DNA from: CALTSX01 sp051647685
GTDB lineage: Bacteria; Chlamydiota; Chlamydiia; Chlamydiales; CALTSX01
Length of the DNA stretch: 57,691 nt
Assembly (NCBI GenBank): GCA_051647685.1
Contig: JBOFEG010000011.1
Location: 1-57,691 of the forward strand
Direction of reading: 5' to 3'
Numbering within the stretch: position 1 is the stretch's first letter; each line of letters begins with the position of its first letter. Made by a program: the position numbers and the translations under genes. The notes under the pieces are model-generated. The model was given only the letters and a program-made list of their open reading frames with translations, had not been told where the DNA came from and did no database searches. This document shows positions 44,641 through 54,487 of the stretch, one piece after another.

Positions 44641-45369
44641 ATGGGGCAGTATTACTTTATTCATTCGGCTTTGCCGGAGCTCAAGCTGGGTTGTCCGACA
44701 AGAATTACTTTTCCGGAGATGATGCAATTATTTTGTGACAATCTCTCTGACTTCGACTTATCTTTGGCTCATAATTTACTTACTATTATAGATCTTACGA
44801 ATGTATACTATTATTTGACAAATCAAACTCTAGATCCCAGAGGAAGACTATCTTTATCAGAAATAGAAGAGTCATTGCTCACACTCACTCATTTTCCTCA
44901 ATATCTCATCTCTTATTTAGAAAAATATACTGACGCAAAGGCGAGAATAGAGAATTTTTCTGAAGTTTATCTAGCTTATTTTCAACTGGAATCAGTAAAC
45001 TCTTCGGGATTTATGCGGAATTATCTGAAATTCGAAATGAATTTACGGATATATCTTGCAAAAGTTCGCGCGACAAGGTTTCGGAAAGAATATTCAATAA
45101 CTATTTCAGATGATGAATATCCTATAATGGATCAATTTGAAGATCTAGGAAATGCCTTACTACAAGTAAGAGGAAATCCACTAGAGGAGTATCAAATTAT
45201 CCAGAAATATCGATTTGATGCGCTACAAAATATGGCGGAAGTGCGTTCTTTTGGGATAAATGGCTTATTTGCCTATATGATGCAATGGCTCATTATAGAA
45301 GATGACAGCTCTTTAGATGAAAGACAAGGGAAACAAACAATCCAGAAATTATTAGAGGTAAGCGCATGA
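44641..45369 (+). CDS. DUF2764 V-ATPase-linked protein
   Basis: 242 residues beginning GQYYFIHSALPELKLG, typical of the DUF2764 proteins found in V-ATPase operons of Chlamydiae and spirochaetes. It sits where the C subunit gene would be expected and overlaps atpA by 4 nt (ATGA). No membrane segments. The chain is largely helical with Arg-rich YLAKVRATRFRKEY, as in subunit C, so a role as rotor-stator linker is plausible but not proven. Confidence 0.8.
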   Translation: MGQYYFIHSALPELKLGCPTRITFPEMMQLFCDNLSDFDLSLAHNLLTIIDLTNVYYYLTNQTLDPRGRLSLSEIEESLLTLTHFPQYLISYLEKYTDAKARIENFSEVYLAYFQLESVNSSGFMRNYLKFEMNLRIYLAKVRATRFRKEYSITISDDEYPIMDQFEDLGNALLQVRGNPLEEYQIIQKYRFDALQNMAEVRSFGINGLFAYMMQWLIIEDDSSLDERQGKQTIQKLLEVSA

Positions 45370-47159
45370 ATATCGATAAAAAACCGAAGCCCGCGACTGG
45401 AAAAGTTCTTCGAGCTTTTGGTAATCTCCTCCACGTACAATTTGAAGGAAATGTTCGACAAGGAGAACTTGCTTTTGTTTGGGTTGATACAGTTCCTTTA
45501 AAAGCAGAAGTAATTGAAATTGCTGGAACAGAAGTAAAAATTCAAGTTTTTGAAGATACTCGAGGAGTGCAATATGGTACTCGCGTACAATTTTTAGGGG
45601 AGTTATTGGAAGTCGAACTCGGTCCGGGTTTACTCGGATCTGTATTTGATGGACTCCAAAATCCATTGAGTGAAGTTGCAAAAATATCTGGATTATTTTT
45701 AGAACGTGGCGTTTACCTTCCTCCATTAAACCGAAATACCCATTTTCATTTTGAGCCAAGCGTTACAATATCTACGAGCGTTAGTAGAGGGATGACGCTG
45801 GGTACTGTCCGTGAAGGCAGATTTCTTCATAAAATAATGGTTCCACTTTCTCTATCCGGAATCTATAAAATTCGTTGGGTTGCAGAAGATGGGTCTTACA
45901 GGGTAGATCAACCGATTGCAACTTTGGTCTCTGATGAGGGAGAAGAAATCTCTGTAACCATGTTACAAAAATGGCCAATTAAAATCCCCTTGCTCTCTGG
46001 GAAAAAAGTGCGTCCAGATAAGGTACTCACTACAGGTTGGCGAATTATTGACACGCAACTACCCATTGTAAAAGGAGGAACCTTTTGCACACCTGGTCCA
46101 TTTGGCGCCGGTAAGACAGTTCTCCAACATCATTTATCTAAATATGCCTCTGTTGATATTGTAGTGATCGTAGCCTGTGGGGAACGAGCCGGAGAAGTAG
46201 TAGAGGTCCTCCGCACATTTCCAACACTCACAGATCCACATACGATGGAATCTTTAATGAGTCGAACCATTATTATTTGTAATACATCATCTATGCCAGT
46301 AGCCTCTCGAGAAGCCTCTGTTTATACGGGAGTCACTATTGCTGAATATTATCGACAAATGGGTCTCGATGTTCTACTCCTGGCAGATTCTACTTCTAGA
46401 TGGGCGCAAGCTATGCGAGAGATTTCGGGAAGGCTAGAAGAAATTCCGGGAGAAGAAGCATTTCCCGCTTATTTATCTTCTAGAATCGCTGCATTTTACG
46501 AACGAGCCGGCGTGATTTCAATGGCAGATGGTATGCGAGGCTCTCTCACAATTGGAGGAACAGTTTCTCCAGCTGGCGGAAATTTTGAAGAACCAGTAAC
46601 GCAAGCGACACTGCTCGTTGTTGGGGCTTTTCATGGTCTTTCTAGAGCAAGATCTGATGCCAGAAGATTTCCAGCTATCGATCCATTACTTTCCTGGACA
46701 AAGTATCTCCCAACTGTCCAAAAAACACTGCAAAATAGTGTTGGAGACTGGGAAACCAACGTACGTTTTGCCATGAAAATCTTGCAACGGGGCGATGAAA
46801 TAGGAAGGCGGATGGAGGTAGTAGGAGAAGAAGGAATTAGTATAGAAGATTTTATTGTATATTTGCAATCTGAACTCTATGATTTTGCTTATCTACAACA
46901 GAATGCATTCAGTACAGAGGATGTATATTGCTCCATGGAAAAACAAATCGATTTATTCTCCACTATTCAAGATATCTTTGCTCATAAGTATTCTTTTACT
47001 TCTCACGATTCTGCGAGAAAATTTTTCTTAAATTTACAAAGTGATGTGCGAAATCTCCACTATGTAGCGTTTCCATCGGATCAATATAGAGAAGGAAAAC
47101 AAGGTATTCGGGACAAATTAATTGCGAGTGATTCACTAAACTCGGCGGCGAATGTATGA
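45366..47159 (+). CDS. atpA: V-type ATP synthase subunit A
   Basis: 597 residues, the catalytic subunit. The P-loop GPFGAGKT is at about 244-251; a non-homologous insertion (about 110-180) typical of V-type A subunits is present. Later motifs include ADSTSRWAQAMREISGRLEE. It overlaps both neighbours by 4 nt. Confidence 0.97.
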   Translation: MNIDKKPKPATGKVLRAFGNLLHVQFEGNVRQGELAFVWVDTVPLKAEVIEIAGTEVKIQVFEDTRGVQYGTRVQFLGELLEVELGPGLLGSVFDGLQNPLSEVAKISGLFLERGVYLPPLNRNTHFHFEPSVTISTSVSRGMTLGTVREGRFLHKIMVPLSLSGIYKIRWVAEDGSYRVDQPIATLVSDEGEEISVTMLQKWPIKIPLLSGKKVRPDKVLTTGWRIIDTQLPIVKGGTFCTPGPFGAGKTVLQHHLSKYASVDIVVIVACGERAGEVVEVLRTFPTLTDPHTMESLMSRTIIICNTSSMPVASREASVYTGVTIAEYYRQMGLDVLLLADSTSRWAQAMREISGRLEEIPGEEAFPAYLSSRIAAFYERAGVISMADGMRGSLTIGGTVSPAGGNFEEPVTQATLLVVGAFHGLSRARSDARRFPAIDPLLSWTKYLPTVQKTLQNSVGDWETNVRFAMKILQRGDEIGRRMEVVGEEGISIEDFIVYLQSELYDFAYLQQNAFSTEDVYCSMEKQIDLFSTIQDIFAHKYSFTSHDSARKFFLNLQSDVRNLHYVAFPSDQYREGKQGIRDKLIASDSLNSAANV

Positions 47160-48460
47160 AAAAGATATATGAAAAAATTGTAGATATTCGCGGTAGCTTA
47201 TTGACAGTACTCGCTACTGGAGTAAAGCTCGGAGAGCTCGCTCTTATTCAGACCCATTCCGGAGAATCTATACTGTCCTCGGTTTTAGCTATCGATGGAG
47301 AAAAAGTTACGCTCCAGTCTTTTAAAGATATTAGAGGGATTTCTACTGGAGATAAGATTATTTTCCTGAAGCAACAGATGAGAGTTGCTTGTGGGAATTC
47401 TTTACTTGGAAGGGTATTTACAGGTAGTGGCTTGCCCATAGACGGCGGACCTCCCGTATTTGGAAAAGAAATTGATATAGCGCAACCATCCTTTAATCCA
47501 GTAAAGCGAATTATTCCGCATCAGCTAGTTCGGACGAATATTCCTATGATTGACGTCTTTAATTGTTTAGTGAAGTCGCAAAAGATTCCTATTTTTTCCG
47601 TTTCTGGTGAGCCTTATAACGAATTACTGATGCGAATTGCACAGCAAACGGATGCCGATGTCGTTATTTTAGGCGGGATGGGACTCCGGCACGACGATTA
47701 TCAAACTTTTATCGATCATACAGAATCGTCTGGTGCTCTCGAAAAAACCATCATGTTTATTCATAAAGCGACAGACCCTCCAGTCGAATGTCTGCTTGTT
47801 CCCGATATGGCGCTAACCGTTGCAGAACAGTTTGCCATTCATGGGAAGGATGTCCTCGTATTGTTAACCGATATGACTGCATTTGCGGATGCAATTAAAG
47901 AAATCATGATCACAATGGATCAAATTCCATCGACTCGTGGTTATCCCGGATCACTTTATTCGGAACTCGCTTTTCGCTACGAGAAAGCAGTAGATTTAGA
48001 AGGGAGTGGATCGATTACTATTGTCTCGATTACAACGATGCCAGGTGGGGATGTTACCCATCCAATTCCTGATAATACCGGATATATTACGGAGGGCCAA
48101 TTTTATCTACACGATGGAGTTATTGAACCATTCGGATCCCTTTCTCGCTTGAAACAACAAGTAATCGGCAAAAAGACGCGTGAGGACCACGGAGAGATTG
48201 CTAATGCACAAATTAGATTGTATGCAGAGTCAAAGAAAGCGCAAGAAAGACAGAGTATGGGATTCAGACTCTCTGAATGGGATCGAAAGCTCATTACATT
48301 CGCGACTGAGTTCGAAGAGAAGATGATGAATCTTCAGGTAAATATTCCACTAGAAGAGGCGCTGGATCTCGGATGGAAACTTCTATCCAATTGTTTTGAA
48401 AGATATGAACTCGGGATTAAACCCAGTATTTTAGAAAAATACTGGCCTAAGGGGAAGTGA
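47156..48460 (+). CDS. atpB: V-type ATP synthase subunit B
   Basis: 434 residues, the non-catalytic nucleotide-binding subunit. FSVSGEPYNELLMRIAQQ replaces the P-loop, and IPSTRGYPGSLYSELAFRYE is the B-subunit signature. It alternates with subunit A in the catalytic head. Starts in an ATGA overlap with atpA. Confidence 0.97.
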   Translation: MKKIYEKIVDIRGSLLTVLATGVKLGELALIQTHSGESILSSVLAIDGEKVTLQSFKDIRGISTGDKIIFLKQQMRVACGNSLLGRVFTGSGLPIDGGPPVFGKEIDIAQPSFNPVKRIIPHQLVRTNIPMIDVFNCLVKSQKIPIFSVSGEPYNELLMRIAQQTDADVVILGGMGLRHDDYQTFIDHTESSGALEKTIMFIHKATDPPVECLLVPDMALTVAEQFAIHGKDVLVLLTDMTAFADAIKEIMITMDQIPSTRGYPGSLYSELAFRYEKAVDLEGSGSITIVSITTMPGGDVTHPIPDNTGYITEGQFYLHDGVIEPFGSLSRLKQQVIGKKTREDHGEIANAQIRLYAESKKAQERQSMGFRLSEWDRKLITFATEFEEKMMNLQVNIPLEEALDLGWKLLSNCFERYELGIKPSILEKYWPKGK

Positions 48461-48464
48461 TTTT

Positions 48465-49091
48465 GTGAATGCCATCAAACTGACCAAACATTCTCTTCGA
48501 ACCCAACAATCTCGAATGCAGCAATTGAGAAAATATTTGCCCACTTTGCAGCTAAAAAAAGCTCTTCTGCAAATAGAAGCAAATGAATCCTTTTTACAAC
48601 TCGAAAGTCTTCTGGAAAAATACAATAAAAAATACAAAGAGATAGAGAAATTTGTTAAATTGTTTAGCGCGCCAGATATGGCAACTTTACTTGCTTCCCT
48701 ACAAATAGATACATCAGTAATTACCTATGACAATATCGCTGGACTTGAGATTCCTGTGCTTCAGGAGCTTACTTTTCCAGTACCAGATTTTCCTCTATTT
48801 TCTACTCCCTTTTGGTGGGATTCCGCTTTGCAACACCTGCAGTCTTTATTTCATTTGAAAAAGCAATATACGATCATACGTGAGAAACATGCCATACTTA
48901 AAGGTGAGCTGCGAAATGTATCGATTCGCGTGAATTTATTTGAGAAAATTCTCATTCCAAAGACGCATTATCATATAAAGAAAATTCAGGTGTTTTTAGG
49001 AGATCAACAATTAACATCGATTGCACAATCGAAAGTGGCTAAAGCAAAAATTGTTGCTAAGAAACTTAGTCTGGCTCAGGAGATCCTATGA
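48465..49091 (+). CDS. atpD: V-type ATP synthase subunit D
   Basis: 208 residues from a GTG start. Long N- and C-terminal helices (YLPTLQLKKALLQIEANES; LTSIAQSKVAKAKIVAKK) form the central rotor shaft. Overlaps atpI by 4 nt. Confidence 0.92.
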   Translation: MNAIKLTKHSLRTQQSRMQQLRKYLPTLQLKKALLQIEANESFLQLESLLEKYNKKYKEIEKFVKLFSAPDMATLLASLQIDTSVITYDNIAGLEIPVLQELTFPVPDFPLFSTPFWWDSALQHLQSLFHLKKQYTIIREKHAILKGELRNVSIRVNLFEKILIPKTHYHIKKIQVFLGDQQLTSIAQSKVAKAKIVAKKLSLAQEIL

Positions 49092-50989
49092 TTAACGCTG
49101 TACATAAGTATATTTTTATTGGACTCCAGAAAGAAATTCACTCTTTTCTCGCTCAAGCGCAGACGCTAGGGATTATCGAATTTATTATTCCTAAGGTGAA
49201 AGATCAGGTGGTATCGGATTCAATATCCGACCTGTTGCAAGCGATAAAAATTTTGGCAAAACAACCAAAAATAGATCCGATTGCTTTGGATCGAAAAGAA
49301 TTAGAAGAAAAAATCACCCATATAATAGAGTTGCAACAAAATTTTCAGAAAGCAGAAGAGCTACATAAGTCGATTATCCATACCATACATCAAACAGCTC
49401 CGCTCGGCGATTTTTCAGTCGATGATATAGAAGAAATTGCTTCTAAAACCGGAAAAAAAATTCAATTCTTTCAAGTAAAAAAATCCCAGCTATCGAAACT
49501 TCCAGAAACTTGGTTATATATCGGACAAGAACTTGGCAACTATTATTACATGTCTTTTATGGGAGATGTTCCTCCGTCCGGTATGGTTACAATACCGTTA
49601 AAATACTCTTTATCTACCCTTCGAGTTGAAAAAGAACGACTTGATTCCTTACAAAATCAACTAAAGAAATCACTAGAACAAGCTGCGGCTTACCTCCCCT
49701 CTTTTGAAATGCATCTGCTGGAGCAACTGAATCAAATGCATTTTGAGGAGGTAAAAGATCACTCTAGCAGACCGCTTGGTAATCATCTATTTGCTTTACA
49801 GGGATGGATTCCAGAAAACCACATTGAGACTATCAAAAGAGAATTTGCAAAAACCAATGTTTATATAGAAAAGGTATCTACAGAAGTGGCAGATAGAGTA
49901 CCGACATACATGAATAATACCGACATAGCTAAACTTGGTGAAGACCTGGTGCATGTATACGACATACCCTCTCCCTATGATGTGGATCCATCTCTATGGG
50001 TATTTTGGTTCTTTGTTATATTTTTTTCTATGATTGTGGCCGATGCCGGTTATGGGTTTGTTTTTTTCGCAGGCGCTATTGTTGCAAAGAAATATTGGAA
50101 AAATCTAGAAAAAGCTCAAGAAAGATATTTGAGACTCTTTCGATACTTGTCGATTGGCTGTATACTGTGGGGGGCTGCCATAGGTTCTTATTTTGGAATT
50201 ACTTTATCTCCTGAGAGCGCCTTAAAATCTCGATCTATTTCTTACTATTTAGCAAAACAAAAAGCTTCCTATCATATCGATAAACGGGACATGAATTATC
50301 AAAAATGGATACAGAAATATCCAAAGCTTCAAACAGAATCGCGGGATGAGATCCTCACCTTTAAACAGAGTAAGGATGGTAAGGTAAGTTATCCTATTTT
50401 GAGTGAAATTGAAAATACAGTTTTATTGGAGATTGCCCTCCTTGTAGGAGTTATTCATATCTCTCTATCCTTGCTGCGGTATGCTAAAAGACATTTTCCC
50501 AATTTCGGTTGGTGCATCACAATTCTTGGCGGATATTTATATTGTGCACAATTTCTTCAAGCCACATCACTCCTGTATGTTTTAGGTATAATTCCGGAAG
50601 CTGTGGCAAAGCAAATAGGAATGCAGCTATTACTCTTTGGATCATTGGTTACCATTAGCTGCGCTTTTATCCAACATCGAATGAAAGGGCTTTTTGAGAT
50701 TGTACACGGAGTTCAGATATTTGCCGATATACTATCCTATCTGCGCATTTATGCCCTTGGGATTGCTGCAATGATCATGGCCAATACTTTTAATTGGCTG
50801 GGATCCAAAGTGGGATTTATCGGTGGAACTTTAATTATTTTATTTGGTCATTGTACGAATATTATTTTGGCTATAATGGGCGGTGTCATTCACGGCCTAC
50901 GTTTGAATTTTATCGAGTGGTATCACTACTCTTTTCAAGGAGATGGCAAGTTATTTCGCCCTCTACAACTAAAAAAAAAGATACAATAA
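49088..50989 (+). CDS. atpI: V-type ATP synthase subunit I
   Basis: 633 residues. The N-terminal ~300 residues are cytoplasmic with coiled coil; the rest has about seven or eight transmembrane helices. The essential Arg is in FADILSYLRIYALGIA (about Arg553). It provides the ion half-channels beside the rotor ring. The strongly conserved WVFWFFVIFFSMIVADAGYG starts the membrane part. Confidence 0.95.
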   Translation: MINAVHKYIFIGLQKEIHSFLAQAQTLGIIEFIIPKVKDQVVSDSISDLLQAIKILAKQPKIDPIALDRKELEEKITHIIELQQNFQKAEELHKSIIHTIHQTAPLGDFSVDDIEEIASKTGKKIQFFQVKKSQLSKLPETWLYIGQELGNYYYMSFMGDVPPSGMVTIPLKYSLSTLRVEKERLDSLQNQLKKSLEQAAAYLPSFEMHLLEQLNQMHFEEVKDHSSRPLGNHLFALQGWIPENHIETIKREFAKTNVYIEKVSTEVADRVPTYMNNTDIAKLGEDLVHVYDIPSPYDVDPSLWVFWFFVIFFSMIVADAGYGFVFFAGAIVAKKYWKNLEKAQERYLRLFRYLSIGCILWGAAIGSYFGITLSPESALKSRSISYYLAKQKASYHIDKRDMNYQKWIQKYPKLQTESRDEILTFKQSKDGKVSYPILSEIENTVLLEIALLVGVIHISLSLLRYAKRHFPNFGWCITILGGYLYCAQFLQATSLLYVLGIIPEAVAKQIGMQLLLFGSLVTISCAFIQHRMKGLFEIVHGVQIFADILSYLRIYALGIAAMIMANTFNWLGSKVGFIGGTLIILFGHCTNIILAIMGGVIHGLRLNFIEWYHYSFQGDGKLFRPLQLKKKIQ

Positions 50990-51002
50990 CCCGGGAGGTT
51001 GT

Positions 51003-51425
51003 ATGAATTTCGATATGGTAGGACCCGCTATAGTACTTGGACTCGGCGCGATCGGAAGTGCGATCGGTTGTGCAATAGGTGGTATGGCTTCTCATGGAGT
51101 GATGTCTCGCATGGAGGAAAATCATGGAAAATTTATTGGAATGGCAGCATTGCCATCATCGCAAGTGATCTATGCTTTCATTCTCATGCTTGTTATGGCA
51201 GATAGTATACGAGCGAAAACTCTGTCGCCTTTGTCTGGAATAGCTATTGGATCGTCAGTCGGGCTGGCCATTATGCTTTCTTCGATTTATCAGGGCAAGT
51301 GTGCTGCAACAGGCATCCAAGCAACAGCTAAACAACCGGCAATTTATGGAAAATGTTTTGCTGCACTGGGAATTGTGGAATCGTTTTCTCTATTTGCTTT
51401 TGTATTTGCTTTATTGCTAATGTAA
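51003..51425 (+). CDS. atpK: V-type ATP synthase rotor ring subunit K (c)
   Basis: 140 residues, four helices as two hairpins. The first hairpin has LPSSQVIYAF (Ser53, Gln54, Tyr57) in place of a carboxylate; the third helix has SSIYQGK (Gln97); the fourth has GIVESFSLFAF with Glu126, the only carboxylate expected in the ring site. Gln54, Gln97 and Glu126 match the Na+ ligands of Enterococcus hirae NtpK. A GGGAGG site precedes the ATG. Last gene of the operon. Confidence 0.95.
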   Translation: MNFDMVGPAIVLGLGAIGSAIGCAIGGMASHGVMSRMEENHGKFIGMAALPSSQVIYAFILMLVMADSIRAKTLSPLSGIAIGSSVGLAIMLSSIYQGKCAATGIQATAKQPAIYGKCFAALGIVESFSLFAFVFALLLM

Positions 51426-51432
51426 TAAGAAT

Positions 51433-52848
51433 ATGTCACAGAAAAGAGAAGATTTCCGCATTGAACGAGATACACTGGGCGAGGTGCGCGTACCTAAGGA
51501 TAAATTATTCGGAGCGCAGACTGAGAGATCGCGAACCAATTTTATCATTGGCTCTCAAAAGATGCCGCAGCCTGTTATCTATGCTATTGCTTATATTAAA
51601 AAAGCAGCTGCTTTAGTTAACTGTAAACTGGGCATTTTATCCGAGGAAAAACGCGATGCTATTGTAAGCGGCGCAGAGGCTATCCTTAGTGGTGAGCTCG
51701 ACGATCAATTTCCTCTCGTTGTATGGCAGACTGGCTCTGGTACGCAATCGAATATGAACGTGAACGAGGTGATTAGCAATTATGCAAGCAGGAAAGTTGG
51801 CATGAGCCTTGGCACTCACATGCCCCTTCATCCCAATGACGATGTCAATAAATCGCAATCATCTAATGACGTTTTCCCATCGGCTATGCATATTGCAGCC
51901 ATTTTGCAAATTACCCATCATCTCCTTCCCAATCTCTCTTTATTGTTGCGCGGCATGGAAAAAAAGTCGCAACAATTTCGCGATATCATTAAGGTGGGTC
52001 GGACCCATCTTATGGATGCGACACCCATGTCCCTTGGACAAGAATTTTCAGGCTATGCTGCACAAATTAAAAACAGCATTGAATCAATTTCTCATGGCGT
52101 CAATCAACTTCGAGAAATTGCTTTAGGCGGCACGGCTGTAGGCACTGGTATTAATGCACCCAAGGAATATGCAACACTTGTCGCTAAAGAATTAAGTCTT
52201 CTTATAGGAGAAAAGATAATTTCAGCTCCCAATAAATTTGAAGCATTAGCATGCAGCGATAGTATTTTAGAAATGAGTGGTAGTCTCAAAAGACTGGCTG
52301 GATCTTTGATGAAAATCGCTGGTGATATCGCCTTATTGTCTTCAGGGCCGAGATGTGGAATTGGAGAACTTATTCTTCCGAGTAACGAACCCGGATCCTC
52401 TATTATGCCGGGTAAAATCAATCCCACACAATGTGAATCTATGGCCATGGTGGCATGCCAAGTGATCGGAAATGATGCAGCGATTACCATGGCCTGTGCC
52501 AATGGTCGTTTAGAGCTGAATGTATTTCGTCCTGTAATGATTTATAATCTTTTAGATTCTATTACTCTACTCGGAGATAGCGCAGCTAATTTCTATTATA
52601 AATGTTTAGAAGGGATTGAACCCAATCATGCTACAATAGAGCGCCATTTAGAAAACTCTCTGATGTCTGTAACGGCCTTAACGCCTTCGATTGGGTATGA
52701 GAAAGCTGCTACTATTGTAAAAAAAGCCTTTGATGATGGAATTTCCATACAAGACGCTGCAGAGCAATTGCAAATATTATCGAGAGAAGAATGTAAAAGA
52801 CTACTCAACTTTAGGAAACTTGCCAATCTCGACAATGAAAAAATATAG
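51433..52848 (+). CDS. fumC: Fumarate hydratase class II
   Basis: 471 residues of the fumarase/aspartase family: TGSGTQSNMNVNEVI, GRTHLMDATPMSLGQE (catalytic His region) and the signature GSSIMPGKINPTQCE. It hydrates fumarate to malate in the TCA cycle. It starts 7 nt after atpK, unlike the Chlamydia location I recall, and may be co-transcribed with the V-ATPase. Confidence 0.96.
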   Translation: MSQKREDFRIERDTLGEVRVPKDKLFGAQTERSRTNFIIGSQKMPQPVIYAIAYIKKAAALVNCKLGILSEEKRDAIVSGAEAILSGELDDQFPLVVWQTGSGTQSNMNVNEVISNYASRKVGMSLGTHMPLHPNDDVNKSQSSNDVFPSAMHIAAILQITHHLLPNLSLLLRGMEKKSQQFRDIIKVGRTHLMDATPMSLGQEFSGYAAQIKNSIESISHGVNQLREIALGGTAVGTGINAPKEYATLVAKELSLLIGEKIISAPNKFEALACSDSILEMSGSLKRLAGSLMKIAGDIALLSSGPRCGIGELILPSNEPGSSIMPGKINPTQCESMAMVACQVIGNDAAITMACANGRLELNVFRPVMIYNLLDSITLLGDSAANFYYKCLEGIEPNHATIERHLENSLMSVTALTPSIGYEKAATIVKKAFDDGISIQDAAEQLQILSREECKRLLNFRKLANLDNEKI

Positions 52849-52873
52849 TAGTACCCCTGCTACAATGGTATGG

Positions 52874-52903
52874 CTTGTCGAAGGAACAGAATCCATCGAC
52901 AAG
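52874..52903. repeat. Inverted repeat between fumC and the F-box gene
   Basis: CTTGTCGA (52874-52881) pairs with TCGACAAG (52896-52903), and an inner GG/CC extends the stem past one mismatch. It lies between two convergent genes and may act as a terminator in both directions, though no T run follows. Confidence 0.4.
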
Positions 52904-52926
52904 TTCTTGAAAGACATAATTGCACC

Positions 52927-54282
52927 CTAAGATGTAACTTTATCCCAGTATTGACAAAGTAATTCTAGCGCGTCTGTTCTATAGTAATCGTACTGGGGGC
53001 GTATAGGATCTACTCTTTTAGCAGAGAGAGCTGTCTCCATAATGTTCTGTAAAACTTGGGAATCTAGTTCAGCAAATCGAGGGGAATCTAAAAGAGTTTG
53101 TAAGCTTTCTATAGGAATAGTATCGACGTTGTTAAATCCAATGCCACAAGTTTTATGCATAGCTTTAATAAAATCTTGCAAGTGAATTTCATTAAAGCGA
53201 TCGTTAGATACAATAGTTTGTAAGACCTCTGAATCTTTATATTGTGCAGATTCTTGTAAAACTTTTCCTAGGTTTTCCGCTGTGATTTCATGAAATCTAT
53301 TTGATTCTAGAAAAAATTTCACAGATATTGGCTGAAATCTATCCACACAAACAGAAAAAATCTCATTTAATTGCTGAAGACTTATTTGGTTAAAGTTGCT
53401 AGCTTGTATAAGCTCTACGACTTCACGTCCTCTCCAATTTCTTGCCGAACTTATCATAATTTCTACTAAAGATTCTTGAGTGACTTGATTAAATTTAGGA
53501 AAATTGATAAGAGTCCGCAATATCTCTATCTTGTTTTCTATTTCGTCCGTGAAACTACCATTAGAAGCAGCGCAGTATAGGGATTCAGTATAGTCTTTTA
53601 CACTAATTTCATTAGCGCGCGAACATTCTATAATAGCTTTTACCGTACCCAAATATCTATTTGTGGAAGCAGTTTTTAGCAGATTACCTAAAGCTTCTCG
53701 GCTAATCTTTTTGAATCTATTATTATCAATTAAAGTTCTAGTTTCTTCTCCCTCATTGGAACCACTCAAGACAAATGCTATCTCTAACGCACCTACGGAT
53801 AAATCCTTAAATCTACTAGAATTTATAAAAAGCCTCGCCATATCTGAGTGGTTATAGATACAACAAAATTTAAATCCTTGTTCTAGTGTTTCCGGAGGAA
53901 TCCTTTTAAATTGTCCGGATACTATTAAAGAATTAAAAAAATCTTTAAATTTTATAAATACTTCCTTTTTATCACTATTACATTTAGTTTCTCCGGCTTT
54001 TTTACAATAGTTAATCAATGTAGTCGATAATTCGCTTATGGGTATATCAATTAATTTATTAGAAAGAACTTTAATAAATAAGTTGTAATAAGAAATTTTT
54101 TCATCTTTTTTTAACTTAGAATCTATTTCATATATCATCTTGGAAGTACACAAAAAATTTAGATAATCTTGTGGTTGTAAATTCGAAGAGATAATTTGAA
54201 ACAATTCGTACCGATCTTTTTCCATAATAGATGTAAAATCTAAGAGCCTTCTATTTTCATTTGAAAACGATTGTATAGTCAT
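52927..54282 (-). CDS. Predicted F-box-like protein with helical repeats
   Basis: 451 residues with GGAG 8 nt before the ATG. Residues ~21-62 resemble an F-box: DRYELFQIISSNLQPQDYLN then FLCTSKMIYEI, following the pattern L..I...L.P.D.L....SK.... The rest holds about eight to nine repeats of 36-40 residues (core RFKKISREALGNLLKTA, then helix E...LI). F-box proteins dock to Skp1 in SCF ubiquitin ligases and bind targets by their repeats. No signal peptide or membrane segment. F-box assignment is from pattern, not search; a plain repeat protein is the alternative. Confidence 0.6.
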   Translation of the reverse strand: MTIQSFSNENRRLLDFTSIMEKDRYELFQIISSNLQPQDYLNFLCTSKMIYEIDSKLKKDEKISYYNLFIKVLSNKLIDIPISELSTTLINYCKKAGETKCNSDKKEVFIKFKDFFNSLIVSGQFKRIPPETLEQGFKFCCIYNHSDMARLFINSSRFKDLSVGALEIAFVLSGSNEGEETRTLIDNNRFKKISREALGNLLKTASTNRYLGTVKAIIECSRANEISVKDYTESLYCAASNGSFTDEIENKIEILRTLINFPKFNQVTQESLVEIMISSARNWRGREVVELIQASNFNQISLQQLNEIFSVCVDRFQPISVKFFLESNRFHEITAENLGKVLQESAQYKDSEVLQTIVSNDRFNEIHLQDFIKAMHKTCGIGFNNVDTIPIESLQTLLDSPRFAELDSQVLQNIMETALSAKRVDPIRPQYDYYRTDALELLCQYWDKVTS

Positions 54283-54487
54283 ATAAATTCTCCGTATAAA
54301 TTAAATTGTCGGAAAAGGATATTATTTTTCTTTGAAATAAGACAAGATAGATAAAGTATTTTAAATTATTTAAATAAAGTATTTTATTTATTAAAATAAA
54401 AATGAATAAGAAAGAAAATATGAATCTCATTACAATATAGTTATTCTATATCCTACACTTAAACCAAAACCATAATGGAGTGTACTA

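Noticed and set aside
44023..44727. 234-codon minus-strand ORF opposite atpE
   Set aside because: Antisense shadow rich in Ser, Cys and Arg; atpE has a clear ribosome-binding site and operon context.
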